From Polytrichum commune (taxonomy: Eukaryota > Streptophyta > Polytrichopsida > Polytrichales > Polytrichaceae), in NCBI GenBank assembly GCA_950295325.1, contig OX485807.1:17017001-17081000 (forward strand): 64,000 nucleotides of DNA, given 5' to 3'. The notes beneath the pieces were generated by a model. That model did no database searches. It saw nothing but the letters and a program-made list of their open reading frames with translations, and was not told where the DNA came from. A program made the position numbers and the translations under genes. Below, piece by piece: positions 1 through 11,480 of the stretch (position 1 is the first letter of the stretch; each line of letters starts with the position of its first letter).

Positions 1-91
1 ACATCTTTAAAGTACTATAAGGTATGGAATAATAGGTAATTTGGAATTATAAGTAATGCAAGCCATTTTCCTATTAACCCAAAGTAGAAAT
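1..91 (+). repeat. Direct repeat, left copy
   Basis: This 91-bp segment recurs in the same orientation at 63910-64000 with about four substitutions. Both copies reach the window edge, so the true repeat is probably longer. No open frame or terminal inverted repeat was seen inside it. It is a dispersed or long-range duplicated sequence of unknown class. Confidence 0.85.
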
Positions 92-273
92 TTACATAAT
101 GATAGCATGTGAAAAAAAAAAGAATTGAAAGTAATACCCCCTATAAAATAGTGGTTGTTCACACCTATATCCTTAACTTTTTACCACACTGCCCCCCCCC
201 CCCGAGTGGAATCTTCAAATCAATTTTATTGCATTTGCAAGTTCTATACCACTAATGGCCGGTTTACACATGG

Positions 274-327
274 ACCATGAAGTCGGACCATGGAAGATGG
301 CCTTTTTCCATGGTCCGACTTCATGGT
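274..327. repeat. Perfect 22-bp-arm hairpin
   Basis: Arms at 274-295 and 306-327 are exact reverse complements around a 10-base loop. Flanking sequence (GGTTTACACATGG near 260, GGTGTGAACC near 390) is loosely inverted as well, so this may be the core of a small MITE of about 140 bp. A small-RNA precursor is the alternative; nothing in the sequence decides between them. Confidence 0.7.
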
Positions 328-819
328 GCCAACTTCCATGATTTGACTTAAAAGATAAGTTTACAAAGTCTTTGGGCCCATCACTAGGTGTGAACCAAAT
401 GTGAACCAAGAGGAATGACCATGCACCAAAAAGTCAATGTGCTTATTTATTTTAATATATGCCCAAAAAGGAAAATTTTGAAAAGAAAAGAAAAACTCAA
501 GTTTGACCATTCTCTTCTCTTCTCTTGTCTTCATCTTCTTTTCCCCCAAAAAATTACCATAATTACATTTCTCTGCCATGGGCCCTAAGATTCTAACTAA
601 AATGCTACGTGGCTTGTATTTATCATATTTGTAGATCTAGAAGCTATAGCTAACTCATGTCTTTTCATATCATATCTTATCAAATCTCACTAGGGGACAA
701 ATGTCAACCTCAAGATTTGTGCCCATTTCATACGTCTTTTGAAATTGTAGAGGTTATCCTACGCATGACAATATTCTAATAGCAAGTATTTTCCCAACTC
801 TAGATCTAACATACACACT

Positions 820-3010
820 AGAAACTTGGGAGAAAGATGGAATAGGAATAGCAAAAATTCATGGTCATATTCATTTCCACTCTGCACGATATGGTTATGG
901 CAACAAACAAACAAGCACCACTACTCAAGGACATGGGGGTATTCTGTTATTTGTTAGGAAGTCTATATGTAGATGGGTCTCACATCTCCCTTCCACTCTC
1001 ACGGACATATAGATGTGCATTAGAATACACAAGGATATAGGTCTATCCACAAATATCTATATTGGTGTATGCTACTACTTCCCACTAGTTGGTTCCAAAA
1101 GCTACAATCTACAACTATAGACCCTTACACTGTTCTTAAGGTGAGTTTCTTTCCTATCAATCTTCAGTGGAGTTTTTTGGAGTAGGCGATTGTAATGGTC
1201 AAACAAATTCTCACCAAGGACAAGACTTCCGTCTTGATGTCAATAGCATCAACCTGCTAGAGGTTCCTAAACCACATTGATTGAGAAAATTTGAGACAAT
1301 GGCCATTATGGACATTATAATGCTTTCGGTTGTTTTTTAGTAGAGAGTTTGTCCTTCTCTAGCTTTGTGATTCTTTAAGGGGTAAATAAAATCCTATGTC
1401 AAAATCTCACTTGTTTCTCTACTACGGGTAGCGCTAGTGTAGTTGATTACCTCATAGGTGATCCCAACTCCCTTCACAATTCAATCTCTGATTTCTCCAT
1501 AGATAGTTAACAACCCAATTTTGATCACTATCCTTTCTTCTTCAAAATATGTCATGGGAGCAAGCACGGTCAAGTATATGGGAAAAAAAGATGGTTTGGT
1601 ATACTAAAACCATAATGTTTTTGGTCAAACACCTAAAAGTAGTAGCAGGGCGTTGTTTAAATTTTACTTTTTTTTCATTGTGCCCTCTATTGTTGTGTTA
1701 GGTACTCAAATATAGAAAATCAAGATGAGATCTTCAAAACTTATCATTGAACATATTGCTCAAAAGGTAATGACTTAATTTGGTTTTGGACATAGATTTC
1801 ATGACCTTAAATATTTTGAAGTTGGATTTCAGATTCCTTGAATTTATTATAAACTTGAGGGCATCATTACAAAAAATTATAGAAAAACATCAATTTAATG
1901 TAATTATATCATGTTTGAAACAAATTTTAGACGATCAAATGTTTCATAATATATTTACTTACACACTACTTGCACCGTTTTCTAAAATATGTAGACTTTT
2001 CTTGGAATATTTTTTGTCAACATTAATTGCTTGGCTTTGTAGATCAATGTGTTTCCAAATGTTCAAGATTTTTTCCTTCACAAAATTTAAAGTTAGTATA
2101 TATTTATGAATCACTTTCACTTAAACCTTTGCAAGGTAATGGAGTTGTGTACTTCACCATGCTTGCACCCTCATTGTGTAGGGTTGAGGCTTTCGGCCTC
2201 ACCTAAGCAATGTCAAGTTCTATGTTCCAATCCAAAGAAGGCAAACCAATATGTTCTAAATGTCAAACACAAGCTCACTTAGACGAGCATGCTCAAGCTC
2301 GGTTATATTTGTATTATGCACATGGCTCAACCACTTTTGAACAAGCTAAATGAGTTGTGCAATTCCTCTAGCCTTGATGTCAATTTATCTAAGACCAGAA
2401 TTATGAACCTTGGCCACAAAAAAACCAAAAGGTATTTTACCTAGGCAAAAACCAAATTTAAGATAACCCATGAATATAAAATCCTTGAAACTAATGGCTC
2501 ACTTTGAGCCATCAAGTGAAAGGCAACAAATTACATGTATGAAAGCCTTGATGGCCACCTCAAAGAACGAAGCAGTAGTTGGAGTCACATGTTGGGAACT
2601 TAAATCCCATCTATTCAAGGCTTTGGTGCTTCAAACTTTCACAAATGGCACTGAGTTTTGGGGAGGTGACTTCTCATCGAAGATTTTTGAGAAAGGCATG
2701 AAGATACATATGATGTTTCACATCAAAGTGCGTTATTTGAGAACCTACTATATTATGTTGACCAAATTTGGAGAACTTCCTCCGGATGTATATGCTCATG
2801 AGCTAACTATAGGTTTTCAAGAACAATTTGCCCACCTATCCTCATCTTGGTCAGTCAAGTCATGCAACCTTACTTTCCCAACACCTTGCAAACAAGGATT
2901 TGACACCTAGCACAAATTGACAACCCTGTGGAAGGCACCATGGAGTTTATCTCATTGAAAACCCATGACAACCCAACACCATCAAAAATCACATTTGATT
3001 CCCAAGTAAT
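820..3010 (+). pseudogene. Decayed L1-like LINE ORF2 (endonuclease and reverse transcriptase)
   Basis: A non-LTR retrotransposon ORF2 would encode an APE-type endonuclease and a reverse transcriptase. An endonuclease-like stretch is readable from about 840: a GHGGILLFVRKSI motif, an IYIGVCYYFP strand and, in another frame near 1187, GVGDCNGQTNSHQGQDF, the usual Asn-containing strand. The C-terminal part of the reverse transcriptase is readable at about 2390-2910, including SKTRIMNLGHKK, then KALVLQTFTNGTEFWGGDF and the FGELP and QEQFAHL blocks, ending in a region that reads SH-KTHDNPTPSKITFD in a shifted frame near 2950-3000. Stops and frame shifts interrupt every part. An AT-rich stretch at about 1560-2130 with no recognisable RT motif separates the two halves and may be a later insertion. 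No poly(A) tail or target-site duplication was found. The element is dead. Confidence 0.75.
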
Positions 3011-4022
3011 TCACTTAGTGCATTTTAAAAACGACGTGCGGCATAATGTAGGGAGGATTAAATTTTTTTGACATAAAATTTATAAAAGAATTCTAAATAC
3101 AGAAGGGTCCATTAAAGGTAGACAATCCCATTGCAAGTAAGGTAGATAGGTTTAAAATGTGGGCCATTCCTTTTTGTGATAAAAATATAGGGGTTGAATC
3201 TAAGGATCCTAGAATGTATGTTTAGTAAGATTAGTTTTGTACGCATGCCTCACGAGGGTTGGATGGAAATAGGCTCATTGTTTGCCCAAAAATAGATGAA
3301 AATGCACAACGCTCGTTACAGGTTGTCTTCCTGCACTGCCATGCAGACACCTAGGATTTTGTTTCTTCCTTGTTGAGTCTACTGTGTTTTGGGCAACTTT
3401 TGGTTAAAACTCCTCCTTGTTGAAGCTTGTGGTAACAAAGTCCAGCAAATACATCTTGGGTTTAAGGCACATACATAGTGCGGCACACCGATCGAGTTCG
3501 TTCAATATTCGGAAGCCAAAGAGCAAACAATGTTGTACAAAATTTAAACCAAACAACGTGTTTAGGGTTGAAGGTTGTTTGCTTCCAAAGCTCAATGTAC
3601 ACGATCTAAAACGAATTAGAGTCTCCATTGTAGTTGCTTTAGGATCAGGGTTACTTTGAGTAGTTCCATACATGGATTCGATATTCTTGGCTGAAGGTCT
3701 TATGGTTGTTCTGAAGGGGGGTTATGGTAGTATTTCCATGCGCAATTTGTGATTGATTGTTCTTCTTATGTTGGGGCGGCCGTGTTGGTGTTTAGGGATG
3801 GCAACTCAAGTGAAAATGTGGACTATGGAGGGTGATTCTATTGTGCCACAATATTATAGCAAGTTGAAGGTTTTTTAGGAGGAAACGTATGCCTTACTCA
3901 TGGTTTGTTTGATAAAGAATCAAGGCTGGAGTGGCCATTTGAGTTTTGGGACAATGACGATAAATGTAGGATTCGGCAGAAGTTTGAACAACGTAGTGGG
4001 AGATGTGTATGTCTTGCCATAA

Positions 4023-4906
4023 ATGAGTGAGGTGGAGGGAGCCCCTAAACGGCGTCATCTAGATGATGGAAATCATGCATTAGATCCAAGTCATCAACAA
4101 GCGGACGAGGAGGGTTTTTCACGGATTGAAAAGGACAATGAAGACCAATTTGTGGAGCCTCTAGGAAGCTCTAGGGTTATGGGTTCTACATGGAACATTG
4201 ATTCTTTGGACCACCAAATGAAATCAACCCTAGTTCCAAATGACGTGTGGGAGCGCTATCTTGAACATGTAGAGAAGATGAAGAGGGATTTTAAGTGCTC
4301 AAGTGCAAGAAGACAACCGGTGGGTGCTAAAGTCTTGGGACTTGAATGGTAATGAAGTAGTGAAGATCTTCTGCATCGAATGTTGCAAAGAGATTGGGGA
4401 AGACAATGGAAAAGACAACAAGACTAGCATTCAAAATTTACAACAATTTCAAATCAAAGCATGTGCAATCTACAAACCACGTGAAGAATTAGTGGGTCAA
4501 AAACGACGTGAACTATCAAGATCATCCACAATCCATTGCACCTAAAAGGAAGGGTGTTCATTTCACTCCTAAGATGCACCAAAAACTCATTGACAAGAGG
4601 GTCATTGTTATAGAAGAAGTGAACTCGTCTTTGGATTCTCCACACAAATCCTTTACAGTCCTAGGGATGTTCAAGGAATTTGCCCCAAAGAGTTTTTGGG
4701 TGAAGGTCAGATACTTCTATTGTAGGGACTTGAACAACTTAGAATGGAATTTACTACATCATTTGACATTCACAAAGCACTTGGGGGCAGTTGGAACATC
4801 CAAGGATAGCACAAGATGCCCAACTGCAATTTTCGTGGAAGGAAAGGGAGGTGAACTCAATTATTTGGGGTTAGTATACATTCTAACCAACCTGATCTTG
4901 GAATAA
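4023..4906 (+). pseudogene. Frame-broken unknown reading frame
   Basis: Three overlapping frames read as one decayed protein. The first (4023-4352) is acidic and ends in a helix-like segment VWERYLEHVEKMKRDFKC. The second (from about 4303) continues with RWVLKSWDLNGNEVVKIFC and a CxxC-like IECCKEIGED segment. The third (4508-4906) has KRKGVHFTPKMHQKLIDKRV. The hand-offs at about 4300 and 4500 need frameshifts or tiny introns. I do not recognise a family. The charged, Cys-containing composition would fit an accessory protein of a transposon or a lineage-specific gene. Similarly sized unexplained sequence precedes it (3660-4000). Confidence 0.35.
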
Positions 4907-5039
4907 CTTCTTATACTCAACCCAACCCAAATTAAAAGATCTTCTCTTATACTAAAAATATGCATTTGCACTTCAATGTAGTAGAAACGTACCCATATGC
5001 TCTCAAAGGGGCCTTTTGATCTCTAAAATGTGGCCTTTC

Positions 5040-5520
5040 ACCTTAAACCACTCAAAGCAACTCTTGTTTTCCTCAAAGAAATCTTAGGACACTAAAATCA
5101 CTCAAATAAGACCTTCTTCACCTCAAATGTGCCTTACACTTTCAAATACCTCAAGTCAAATCTTTAACACCTCAAAAGGAGTCTTAAGACACTCAAATCA
5201 ATCAAACAAGATCTTTTTTACCTCAAATGTGCCTTACACTCTCAAACACCTCAAGTCAAATCTTTTAAACCTGAAGAGAAGTCTTAAGATACTCAAGTCA
5301 TATTCTTTAGAAGTCTAAACATCTCCAAACTTTCAAATAAACTTCTCAACACTCAAGCCTCTTAAGTCATGTACTCTTGGAACCTAAACACCTTCAAAGC
5401 TCTATATTGAGCCCTTAAACGCTCAAAACACTCAAGTCAAATACTTTTGAAGTCTAAACACCTCCAAACCTCTCAAATAAGCCTCTCAACACTCAAGATA
5501 CTCAAGTCACATGCCATTGC
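5040..5520 (+). repeat. Degenerate tandem array, period about 100 bp
   Basis: The block CCTCAAATGTGCCTTACACT occurs at 5121 and again at 5221, and the surrounding sequence repeats with it. Weaker units built on ACTCAAGTCA and CCTCAAA continue on both sides. Stops occur in all frames, so this is not coding. The rest of 4907-6099 shows no gene. Confidence 0.7.
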
Positions 5521-6102
5521 ATCAAACATATATTCAAGCAAAAGAAAAGACAAAAAAAACACTTACAACAATGAAAAATGCCCTCAGACACCTCCAATGC
5601 TCCAAAGCTCCAAAGCACCAATTGTTAAGGTAGAAGTTAGCATTGTGGTTCAAGAACATAAATGTCCATAATAAACCAACCTGTCAAAAGCTGACTAGTT
5701 GGTCACAAATTGTCGAAAGGGCAAAAAATGTCAGTTTACTAGTTGACGTCAAGTTTGTGCCTAATACAATTAGTTGTTGGAACGTTCACTAATTGGTTTT
5801 TTATTGTTTTACTACTGAACAATCTATCCAGTAGTAGTAATTATTTGGTGTTAGTATTTTAGTTGGTCGGAATATGACTTGTAGGTTCAAAGTTATTAAA
5901 ATGGCATTGCGAATCTTTTATTGGTTGACCATTTTTTATGCCTCACTGTGCCAGATGGTCATGAATTGGACAAAGGGCAAAAATGTGTCAGGACAACTAG
6001 TTGCAATGTTTTGACAGGATGGCAACCTACCAAGTTGACCAACCTAGTAGGTACTTATTTTGAAGTATATAAAGATTATCCTAGAGCATTTTGGCTCTCT
6101 TA

Positions 6103-6854
6103 GGGCAAGCCCAGTGACCCTGCACCTGCATCTGCATTTGCGCTTTCTCATCCGCGATGCAGATGCAGATGCAAGATACTAGCCCAGTCACCCTGCTATA
6201 CCCTAAAATTGGATGTAAAGTAATACAGGAAGTGCAGAACTCCCTGCATTTCGGCGAGATATGCAGGGAGCCTGCTATTAGCTAAAGGACAAAGAACTTT
6301 GTTGATGGAACAACTGAGTTTGAGAAATTACGTACACATGAATTGCTTGGGTTTGAGAAATTACTGGTTGAGGTTAAGCAACACATACACATGAACTACT
6401 TGAGTTTTAGAAATTACCGGCTCAGGTTAAGTAACACGTACACATGAACTGCTTGGGTTTGAGAAATTACTGGTTGAGGTTTGGGGATTCGGGAAAATTA
6501 CCCTTTACAAATGAACCGGTTGAAGATGACTTCGGAAAAATCACATATCGCAGATGAGCCGGTTGAGTTTATGAAATAATTGGTTGGGTTTGAGAAATTA
6601 CCGGTTCAGGTTAAGTAACCAGCTGAGTTTGAGAAGCAACCGGTTGATGCTTAGGGTGCACAGTAACACAGATCTACAGATGATCCGGTTGAGTTTGAGA
6701 AGTAACCAGTTCATGTTTATTCTTTGCCGGAAATCCAAAAGTAAAGAATGCAGGATGAGTGGCAGTTTTGCCTGGGTTTGAATCTGCATCCTGGAGGGAG
6801 GCCACTTTTCATTCCTAGATGCAGATGCAGATCCAGGAATGACTGGGCTTGCTC
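6103..6854. mobile_element. Tourist/Harbinger-like MITE
   Basis: The ends are inverted repeats: GGGCAAGCCCAGT at 6103 and ACTGGGCTTGCTC ending at 6854, each followed inward by ATGCAGATGCAGAT-type sequence. TTA at 6100-6102 is repeated at 6855-6857, the 3-bp duplication typical of PIF/Harbinger insertions. At 752 bp it carries no transposase frame. Its interior holds a GAG/GGTT-rich tandem array (see 6333-6490). Confidence 0.8.
6333..6490 (+). repeat. 53-bp tandem array inside the MITE
   Basis: The block TACACATGAA recurs at about 6333, 6386 and 6439, giving a period of 53 bp. Each unit also contains GGGTTTGAGAAATTAC and GGTTGAGGTTAAG. Diverged half-units continue to about 6720. Confidence 0.7.
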
Positions 6855-6857
6855 TTA

Positions 6858-9800
6858 GTACACATATGCGAGGATAGCCTAGACTTTTAGAGAAGGTGTG
6901 TATGCTTGTGAGTTTTAGATTTGGATGGGTAGCTTCTTGGAAATGTGTGGCAGTCCAAACGGACAACAACCCTAGAAAACAAGCAATAAAGTGTTGCAAG
7001 AGGGATTTAAAAGAGTATATTCATTATTGTTATTCTCATATTACTACTCTTCTTGTAAGCTAACATAGTCCTTAGTGTTGACAAGACGAAGGTGTTGAAT
7101 GTGTTACTAAAAATGTGCATCGGACAACTTGTGATGTAGTACCAAAGAATGCATTAGAAAGTAGAAAGGGTGGGTATGCGCGCACGTGACGCTCATGGAA
7201 GGACGTCCAAAGCAAGTAGTTAGAATGGCCCGAAAAATGACCATAGGTTAGTAGAAGGTTAGAGAGGTCAAATACGGACTCGGTTTGCAAAAACCACCTC
7301 CAAAAGTTCATGGATCTAACCAAAAACATGAGCTAGTCGGAAATACAAAAGTGGCCACAATGACCCAAAAACTCTACCAGACGTTGGTAGAAGGTTAGAG
7401 ATTCCAGATCCAGGCTTATATTGTGGAAATGACCTCCGAAAGTTGGCCAATCGGGCCAAAAATGTGAGCTGGTAGGTAATGTCCAAGGCAAATTTTCAAG
7501 CCTTAAACAGAAGATGTAGGGGATTATACATCAAAGGAGCTTTCTAGGGATGAAGGACTAGCTTGGGAGGTGTTTTTGCAAGGCTTGGACGTGACTAGCG
7601 GCGAACTAATTAATGGAGCAAGGAAGGAGTGTGAAAACCCATTTAACATCAACCCCTCAAGGTCCACTCCGCAATCTAAAAGCAATCAAATCTCTAGGCA
7701 CTTCACTTGCATGCGTGGGCCCATAACCTATTGGAAATCAATAAGACTAGTGATGAGATTGCACAAGCATATACACATACACAAAGGCATTTGAACAATG
7801 TTTGAAGTGAGATGGCCTCATGTTCTTCTTGCTTTATCTTTTATTGTTTTTCTTTTCTTTTCTTTGGTTCATACAAACAATATGGGATAACTCTTATCCC
7901 TCTTTGGACAAGCGGTGTGGCCTTATTCTAGCCATATTGTTTTTCATGCTTTCTCCATTACATTGCTATTGATTACAACAATCTAATGCTCTACCTTTTA
8001 CAATCAACATTTTAATAATTATCAAAGTGAGGATTGTCAATTTGCTTGGATGATCATATAATTTTCTCTATTAGTGGTAATTGTTGGAATCAAAATAATT
8101 AATTTTTTTACGGATGTAGTCCATTATGTGTATGTTCTTAGATCCACACCATGCACACTTAACCACATAACACTCCAATATTGGTGTCCAAATGTGAATG
8201 AGTAATTAACCGAATGAGGCTTGCCAAGCTTAAGGTATGTGGGTGTTATTAAGTTGACTTTTGATGATCTCCAACTTTTATTGTTAGATGTGCATTACAA
8301 AATTTGAGTTGCATTAGCAAATCTAGGCTAGAGCATTAGCAAAAAAAAAAATCCAACCTAGCTTGATGACTTATGGTTATCGAAAGTGCAAGTTTGTTGA
8401 CCAAAGAAGTCAAGCTACCCAACGTCCTCCTTATTGTGTTCACAATTGAGTGTAGAGTAGAACTAGGATTGAAGTAAACATGGACAAAAGACTTATCCAA
8501 CATCAATAATGTATTTGAGAGTATATTCTACACAATTGATACACGCATAATGTAAAACAAATTATTTGGAAGATGAAACTAGAAGAATATGATAAGAAAC
8601 CTAATTATACATACTTTGAGAAGCAAGATGGTCAAATATTCCCTCTAGATGTGTATTTTTTCACAAATAAGATAGTGAGCATACATCTAAAGCTTGCTAC
8701 AACAAGAGATGCAATCCACATGTAGGATAAGTTGATGTCGTTTCTATCATAAGGTTTGCCAATAGAAGTGCACATACAAAATTTCAATATGTGTAGAACT
8801 CATGAATAAGTCTAGATTTACTTAAAACATAATAAATTCATAAAAGTTGAAGATATAGTCCAATAATTTCTTTTAAACATGTGTCTCGATGGTGTTTGTT
8901 CTTGGATCCTTACCAAACCACACGCCGATCAAATAATACCGTACTTAGATGTCCAATCAAGAAAAGTAACCAAAATAACACGTGAATGCCTTATTTGTAA
9001 TGAAACTTGGTTGTAGGCCATCTATATAGTTGAAGTACCAAACTTATGAGCAGATTGGATTCGCAATGTAAGGAACCAAATCTCAACCAAATTTCATCCA
9101 CCGGTGACAATATTTCTTATGCCTCAAAGTCGGCAACATCACGAGGGGCTACTACTGAACCCCTAAGCTCCTAAAAGACCATTTTTGGTCCCTCCTCCAC
9201 CTTCGCAAGCCAGTTGGGGGTTCAAGAGTAGTTTCAATGTGGTTGGATTTTTTTATTTTTTATTTTTTGTTCTTATTAGTCCTCTGTTGGGTAGGGTGAA
9301 AACTTGAGGTTTAGGGTCGCCAATTATGTGAGCCCAAAATAGTGCCCACATGTGGTGATTAACTCTTCGAAACCAATTTTAGTTTGACTTTGATGTGTTA
9401 TGATTATTCACAAAACATAAAAAGAGTGAAGTGTGGTTTGGATTTAAGTTTAGGCTTTAGAATGTGTTGTGTGATTATTTCAAGGTTGAATTCAATAAGA
9501 GTATGCCTTGATAATGTGAGTAGGGGGGAAGGTGAAGGAAGGTGAGCTCCGCGGGTTAAATGCCCACTTTTGGATCCACCTTGTCAGTTTAGGAAGAAGG
9601 AAGCTTGGTGGAAGGGGATTAGTCCCTACTTTAGAGGTGAAGGTTAAGGGTTTTTGATTGGAGGTGCTAATCCTCTCACCCTATCCTTACCTCTCTCCCT
9701 CTCTCCCTCTCTCCCTCTTTACTACTTAAGGTGGTTTCTCTCTTATTTTTCTCTCTCTCCATCAAGCGCTCTCAAGGGAGCAAGCTCTTGAGAGAGCTTG

Positions 9801-11480
9801 AGCCACGTGTGTGGATTAGTAGTTTTTAGTAAAGTTAAGTAGTTAAGCTCTCTCTCTTTCAATACCTCCCAAGTGAGTGAGCTCTTAGAGCTTGAGATTG
9901 CCTAGGAGGATTAGGGGTTAGTTTAGTGAAATTAGTGGGATATGTTAATTCATTGGTTAAGGGACTAGAGGAATATTTGATTAATCATTAGGGGTTGAGA
10001 GTAGTTGTTAGGACTTATTAGACATCTGCCTAAACATTGTTGGGGAACCAAGTTTATTTGCTGCTGGGCAGCTGAGACTGCACCGAGTTAGTTGTTGTTG
10101 GGCAGCTGGATTGCACCGAGTTAGTGCTGCTGGGCAGCTGGACTGCACCAAACTTATTTGCTGATCCCAGGTTAACCAATGGACTGCCGGTAAATAGGCC
10201 GGATTTGGACCGATAGGTTAATTAGCCGGTTGGCTAGTTTAGCGAGCTAAGGTTAAGATTAAGTAGAGGATGCCACTAAACTAGCCATGAGGGTGTTAGA
10301 CATTTGTAGATTTAAATAGTTCCTAGACAAGTGTTAAGCTCAATAGGATAGGCGATGTGTGGGTGGAAGTCACATGTGATTGCATTTAATATTGACTATG
10401 GAGTAAAGTGTTTCTTAACACTTGTACACTCTCAGTCAGCATAATTCACGTGCACAATCAATGGAGAATGTGGAGGATTCGTGCAATGGCAAGAAAAAGG
10501 AAGTGAAGATTAAAAGAGTGAGGGGAATGTCCTTAAGGGCATGTGTGGCTAAAACCGCGGGTTGGACTCTTGAGAAAGCCAACTCTACCACAAGCCAAGA
10601 GGCTAACATTAATAAAGCACAATGAGTGAGACAATATGTGTTCATTTGAACATGAAAATTACCTTGCACACGGTTCAATATTGTAATAGACACATGTGAT
10701 TCTCAAAGTCATCACCCGGACTAGGACGCTAAAGGGGGGTGGATTTGGCCTCACACCCTCTCCCCAGCACAATGGAAAGAATTGTTTATTCTTAATAGTT
10801 TGTCAGAGTTAAGCATACGACAATTTTGTAGTGTAGCGGGAGTGCTAATAACAAAGAATATTGACACAAGTGATGATTTTTGACATACATGATAGTTTTT
10901 TCCTGGTTTTCATGACACGCTATTCTTATGTAAAAAAATATTATGACCAAATATTCTACTTAAAATGGATTAAATTATATTTAAAAGGTATTATTAGATG
11001 ATGACTCTTTTAGAATACCCAAATAGATATTTTAAGCTTCAAAATACGCACCAACTATGTAGATTTGTGTTCATCAAATTTTTTTATACACAAATTTTTC
11101 TTAAGAAGTGTTCTTTTTCATAAAGTGGATCATACTTTTTATAAATAGATTTTGGGATTTTTCAAAACCTTTAATTGTTTAGTGTCACGTGCCCCATTGA
11201 AAACATTGTATTTGAGATATGGGATGTCATATCATTTTGTGTTTCGATGTTAGTTTAAACAATCAATCTTATAACAAAATCTAAGAAATTGAAGAAATTG
11301 AAGAAAAGAGTATGATAGGATATTGTATACCATACTTGCATCGGATGGAAGCATTATTCATTTGTTTACAAATGCTACAACCAACAGAAATTGTAGTCCA
11401 TTGCGAGCTCTACTACATTTTAAACTTACTTTGTACTGTGCATCAATCAAAGTTTTGTATTAAGCTACATGCAAAACAGA
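6858..11480. other. Gene-free AT-rich stretch with scattered repeats
   Basis: No supportable coding frame. It contains pyrimidine-rich microsatellite (CTCTCCCT units, about 9690-9718), a three-unit tandem near 10058-10165 (CTGCTGGGCAGCTG plus CTGCACCGAGTTAG), a small hairpin at 9149-9222 and partial copies of a dispersed repeat at about 8131-8195 and 8858-8958. The GGGGCTACTACTGAACCCC region at about 9147 superficially resembles a polypurine-tract junction, but no LTR pair could be found. Confidence 0.6.
10058..10165 (+). repeat. Three-copy tandem repeat, about 35 bp
   Basis: Three consecutive units each contain TGCTGGGCAGCTG or TGTTGGGCAGCTG followed by a CTGCACCGAGTTAG-like block. The third unit is diverged at its end. 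No open frame of note crosses it. Confidence 0.75.

Noticed and set aside
1780-2109. 109-codon AT-rich plus-strand frame
   Set aside because: Hydrophobic, Ile/Phe/Leu-rich translation typical of AT-rich non-coding DNA; it lies between the two halves of the LINE relic and shows no reverse transcriptase motif.
9090-9400. Possible retrotransposon polypurine tract and 3' LTR start
   Set aside because: GGGGCTACTACTGAACCCC looks suggestive, but no matching LTR copy, primer-binding site or gag-pol frame was found nearby.
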